Assembly: GCA_003223065.1 (NCBI GenBank)
Contig: QHXU01000212.1
Coordinates: 1-8,850, forward strand
Direction: 5' to 3'
DNA: 8,850 nucleotides
Origin: Acidobacteriota bacterium
GTDB taxonomy: Bacteria; Acidobacteriota; Terriglobia; Bryobacterales; Bryobacteraceae
Shown: in pieces, positions 7,084-8,850 of the stretch
Position numbering within the stretch: position 1 is the first letter of the stretch
Layout: each line of letters opens with the position of its first letter
Position numbers and translations under genes: made by a program
Notes under the pieces: generated by a model
The model's input: only the letters and a program-made list of their open reading frames with translations
Databases searched by the model: none
What the model was told of the DNA's origin: nothing

Positions 7084-8385
7084 TCAAATCAGCCGCTCGA
7101 GCTTCGATCCCGCCCGGATGATCGTCTCGTTGCGTTCGGGCCCGGTGGAGATTCCGCCGACTTCGACACCGGTGCGCTCTTCGAGAAAGTTCAGGTACGC
7201 GCGGGCACGATCGGGCAGGTCGTCATAGCGGGCGATGCCCCGAGTACAGGTCCGCCACCCAGGCAGCTCTTCATACTGCGGTTCAATTGCCTCCAGAGCG
7301 CGATACGTGGCCGGCATCTCGGTGACATCGGAGCCGTGCAGGCGGTAGCGGACGCACACGGGAATTTTCTCGAGCTGGTCGAGTACGTCCAGCTTGGTGA
7401 TCACCAGCGTGTCGAATCCGTTGACCATGGCGGTATAGCGAAGCAGCGGGACATCGAACCAGCCGCAGCGGCGCGGCCGTCCGGTGACTGCTCCGAACTC
7501 GTTGCCCTCGCGCCGCAGCAGGTCACCGCCGCCATCCTTGCTCTCGGTGGGGAAAGGACCCGAACCAACGCGCGTGATATATGCCTTCGACACCCCGATG
7601 ACGCCCTGAATGCGTGTGGGGGGAACGCCCGTACCGATGGAGGCCCCGCCCGCCGCGGCGCTCGAGGACGTCACGAACGGATACGTGCCGTGGTCGACAT
7701 CGAGCATGGTGCCTTGCGCGCCTTCAAACAAGATGCGCTTGGCGCGGAACATCGAGTCGGCGAGCAGGGCCGCGGTATCGCAGACCAGCGGCCGGATGCG
7801 CTCGGCATACTCGGCGTGCTTGCGGCGGATCTCGGCGTAGTCGATCGGCTCTTCAAGGTGAAAGGCCGCAGCCAGCTTCTCTTTGTCCTCGGCGAGCGTG
7901 TCATAAAGTGCGTGAAAACTCTCCGGGTCGAACAGATCGGCGATGCGGATTCCCCGGCGTCCGGTCTTGTCTTCGTAGCACGGCCCAATGCCGCGTGACG
8001 TCGTTCCGATGGGGATGCGGTTCTCTCTGGCCTCAGACATCTTCTCGATCAGGCGATGGAAGGGAAAGATCACGTGCGCGCGATTGCTGATGCGAAGGTA
8101 GCGCTCGACATCGATGCCGGAAGCCTCGAGGGTGTTCATTTCCTCGATCAGGGCGGCGAGGTCGATGACGACACCGTTCCCGATAACGGCGAGGACGCCC
8201 GGGCGGAGAATGCCGCTGGGGATAAGCTTGAGGACGAATTTCCTTTCACCGATGAACACGGTATGGCCCGCGTTGTGACCGCCTTGATAACGCGCTACGA
8301 TGTCGAAGCGCTCCGCCAGGAGGTCGACGACCTTGCCCTTGCCCTCATCACCCCATTGCGCACCTAAAACGATGACGTTGCTCAT
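7084..8385 (-). CDS. purA: Adenylosuccinate synthetase
   Basis: 433 residues, close to the usual length of about 430. It joins IMP and aspartate using GTP to make adenylosuccinate, the first committed step from IMP to AMP, in the cytoplasm. Counted from the ATG at 8385, the Escherichia coli numbering is matched residue for residue at the key sites. These are the P-loop GDEGKGK (12-18) with catalytic Asp13, His41 in GGHNAGH, and the switch GTTSRGIGPCYEDK (127-140) ending in Lys140. Gln224 lies in EGAQG, the IMP-binding loop TGRPRRCGW (301-309) includes Arg303, and TKLD (330-333) recognises guanine. The end has GPERNETI. The frame stays open upstream to an ATG at 8475, adding 30 residues absent from the family; the promoter candidate at 8430-8438 falls inside that extension, which argues for 8385. 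The Shine-Dalgarno before 8385 is poor (AGG directly abutting ATG). The gene stands alone rather than in a purine operon. Confidence 0.97.
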   Translation of the reverse strand: MSNVIVLGAQWGDEGKGKVVDLLAERFDIVARYQGGHNAGHTVFIGERKFVLKLIPSGILRPGVLAVIGNGVVIDLAALIEEMNTLEASGIDVERYLRISNRAHVIFPFHRLIEKMSEARENRIPIGTTSRGIGPCYEDKTGRRGIRIADLFDPESFHALYDTLAEDKEKLAAAFHLEEPIDYAEIRRKHAEYAERIRPLVCDTAALLADSMFRAKRILFEGAQGTMLDVDHGTYPFVTSSSAAAGGASIGTGVPPTRIQGVIGVSKAYITRVGSGPFPTESKDGGGDLLRREGNEFGAVTGRPRRCGWFDVPLLRYTAMVNGFDTLVITKLDVLDQLEKIPVCVRYRLHGSDVTEMPATYRALEAIEPQYEELPGWRTCTRGIARYDDLPDRARAYLNFLEERTGVEVGGISTGPERNETIIRAGSKLERLI

Positions 8386-8429
8386 CCTGATGAACTCGCG
8401 CACGCCGGACGGTGCGCACCCCGCGAACC

Positions 8430-8438
8430 ATTGTAGCA
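8430..8438 (-). promoter_or_regulatory. Extended -10 promoter candidate for purA
   Basis: The minus strand reads TGCTACAAT (8438-8430): a TGn extension plus a -10 with five of six consensus bases. No good -35 is found at 16-18 bases, as is usual for extended -10 promoters. Start would be near 8423, giving a leader of about 38 nt to the ATG at 8385. Confidence 0.5.
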
Positions 8439-8457
8439 GCGGAGTGTTCTTTTGCTC

Positions 8458-8477
8458 GCATGTAAATTTACGCATGC
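8458..8477. promoter_or_regulatory. AT-rich palindrome, possible operator between divergent genes
   Basis: GTAAATTTAC (8462-8471) is a perfect 10-bp palindrome, with GCATG (8458-8462) and CATGC (8473-8477) as outer, slightly offset inverted arms. It stands out as an AT-rich patch in GC-rich DNA and lies about 24 bp upstream of the purA -10, where an activator or repressor could bind. No known regulator site is recognised. Confidence 0.35.
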
Positions 8478-8505
8478 CGGCGGGTCATGGACTCGATCGG
8501 CAGAG

Positions 8506-8543
8506 AGCGAGGCGTTTTTGACGGTGGGCGGCCTCGCTACAAT
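8506..8543 (+). promoter_or_regulatory. Promoter of the right-edge gene with 8-bp inverted repeat
   Basis: TACAAT (8538-8543) is a -10 with five of six consensus bases. Upstream, TTTTTG (8515-8520) lies at 17-nt spacing; the better-looking TTGACG (8518-8523) is only 14 nt away. AGCGAGGC (8506-8513) and GCCTCGCT (8531-8538) form an 8-bp inverted repeat with a 17-nt spacer that brackets the -35 and touches the -10, which would suit an operator. The -10 ends seven bases before the ATG, so transcription probably begins at or next to the start codon. Confidence 0.5.
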
Positions 8544-8550
8544 ATGCCTA

Positions 8551-8850
8551 ATGCAGCTCTGCGATATTTTCCTTAGCCTGGGCGAAGAGTCGTTCCAGCA
8601 GTTAATCCGCTCGATTTCGATGGGACGGCTCAGGACATATCAGCTCTTCGACCATATGAAGTTGCGGCTGCACCTCAACAAACTGAACTCGGAGGCGCTG
8701 CGTAAAACCACGCCCAGGATCTGGGCGCGCATTCAGGAACGCGACGAACCGTTCGCCTCCGATCTTGCGCAGGCGATTCTGGTGTCGCATCTCGACCTGA
8801 TCAAGGCCGTGCTCGATGACCTGGGGGTTCCTAACGAAGATGGTTTTTTT
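8551..8850 (+). CDS. Conserved-looking protein of unknown function (N-terminal part, runs off the right edge)
   Basis: The first 100 codons, open at the window end, begin MQLCDIFLSLGEESF. No signal peptide or membrane segment is seen, so the protein is likely cytoplasmic. The segment is rich in Leu, charged residues and predicted helix (for example SMGRLRTYQLFDHMKLRLHL; later LAQAILVSHLDLIKAVLDDL), giving an all-helical impression. I recognise the general look of an uncharacterised acidobacterial protein but no named domain. Codon choice matches its neighbours and no stop interrupts the frame, which supports it as a real gene. ATG 8551 is preferred because the ATG at 8544 stops after ten codons and no other upstream start is in frame near the promoter. 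No Shine-Dalgarno precedes it; the -10 box is only 7 nt upstream, so a leaderless mRNA is inferred. It is divergent from purA. Confidence 0.75.
   Translation, partial: MQLCDIFLSLGEESFQQLIRSISMGRLRTYQLFDHMKLRLHLNKLNSEALRKTTPRIWARIQERDEPFASDLAQAILVSHLDLIKAVLDDLGVPNEDGFF

Noticed and set aside
7027..7998. 323-codon open frame on the plus strand opposite purA
   Set aside because: The minus strand encodes a textbook PurA with all active-site residues; the plus frame is a GC-rich shadow without recognisable motifs.
8386..8475. 30-residue N-terminal extension of PurA from ATG 8475
   Set aside because: The family begins at MSNVIVLGAQWGDEGKGK; active-site numbering fits only the ATG at 8385, and the promoter candidate lies within the extension.
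8544..8576. ATG at 8544 as the start of the right-edge gene or of a small peptide
   Set aside because: That frame stops after ten codons and overlaps the better start at 8551.
8602..8790. 62-codon minus-strand frame in the right-edge gene
   Set aside because: Short shadow of the plus-strand gene, without ribosome site or family features.

Overview
The window is a GC-rich bacterial chromosome segment of ordinary, mostly vertically coherent coding DNA. Gene content suggests a soil-type Acidobacteriota, possibly near the Solibacter/Bryobacter group. The clues are a secreted PQQ-type propeller dehydrogenase, a FecR-DUF6600 Trp-rich protein, and an exported S55-peptidase-like protein outside any sporulation context. 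The taxonomic call is an inference from family content, not from a marker gene. I see no tRNA, rRNA, CRISPR array, insertion sequence or phage gene.

Layout, right to left because five of the six genes are on the minus strand. At the right edge is a divergent promoter region (8386-8550). It fires right into a conserved-unknown gene (8551 to the edge) that appears to be leaderless, and left into purA (8385-7084, adenylosuccinate synthetase). Next comes a FecR/DUF6600 exported protein with a low-complexity Pro/Gln/Arg tail (6958-4991). Then comes a probable two-gene operon: an exported SpoIVB-S55-type protein (4882-3017) followed 9 nt later by a 722-residue exported beta-propeller protein with Ig-like C-terminal domains (3007-839). 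Last, after a 154-nt gap with its own good promoter candidate, is the N-terminal 228 codons of a secreted quinoprotein (684 to the left edge).

Apart from purA (cytoplasmic purine synthesis) and the right-edge unknown, every protein has an N-terminal export signal, so the left three-quarters of the window is a cell-envelope/periplasm block. The most unusual item is the S55 protein. The two halves of the peptidase domain appear in the opposite order from Bacillus SpoIVB (Ser motif at residue 98, His motif at 276), which implies a circular permutation. With its coupled propeller partner it may be a non-sporulation envelope module of unknown role. No gene-free stretch exceeds 300 bases; the longest is the 165-nt divergent region.
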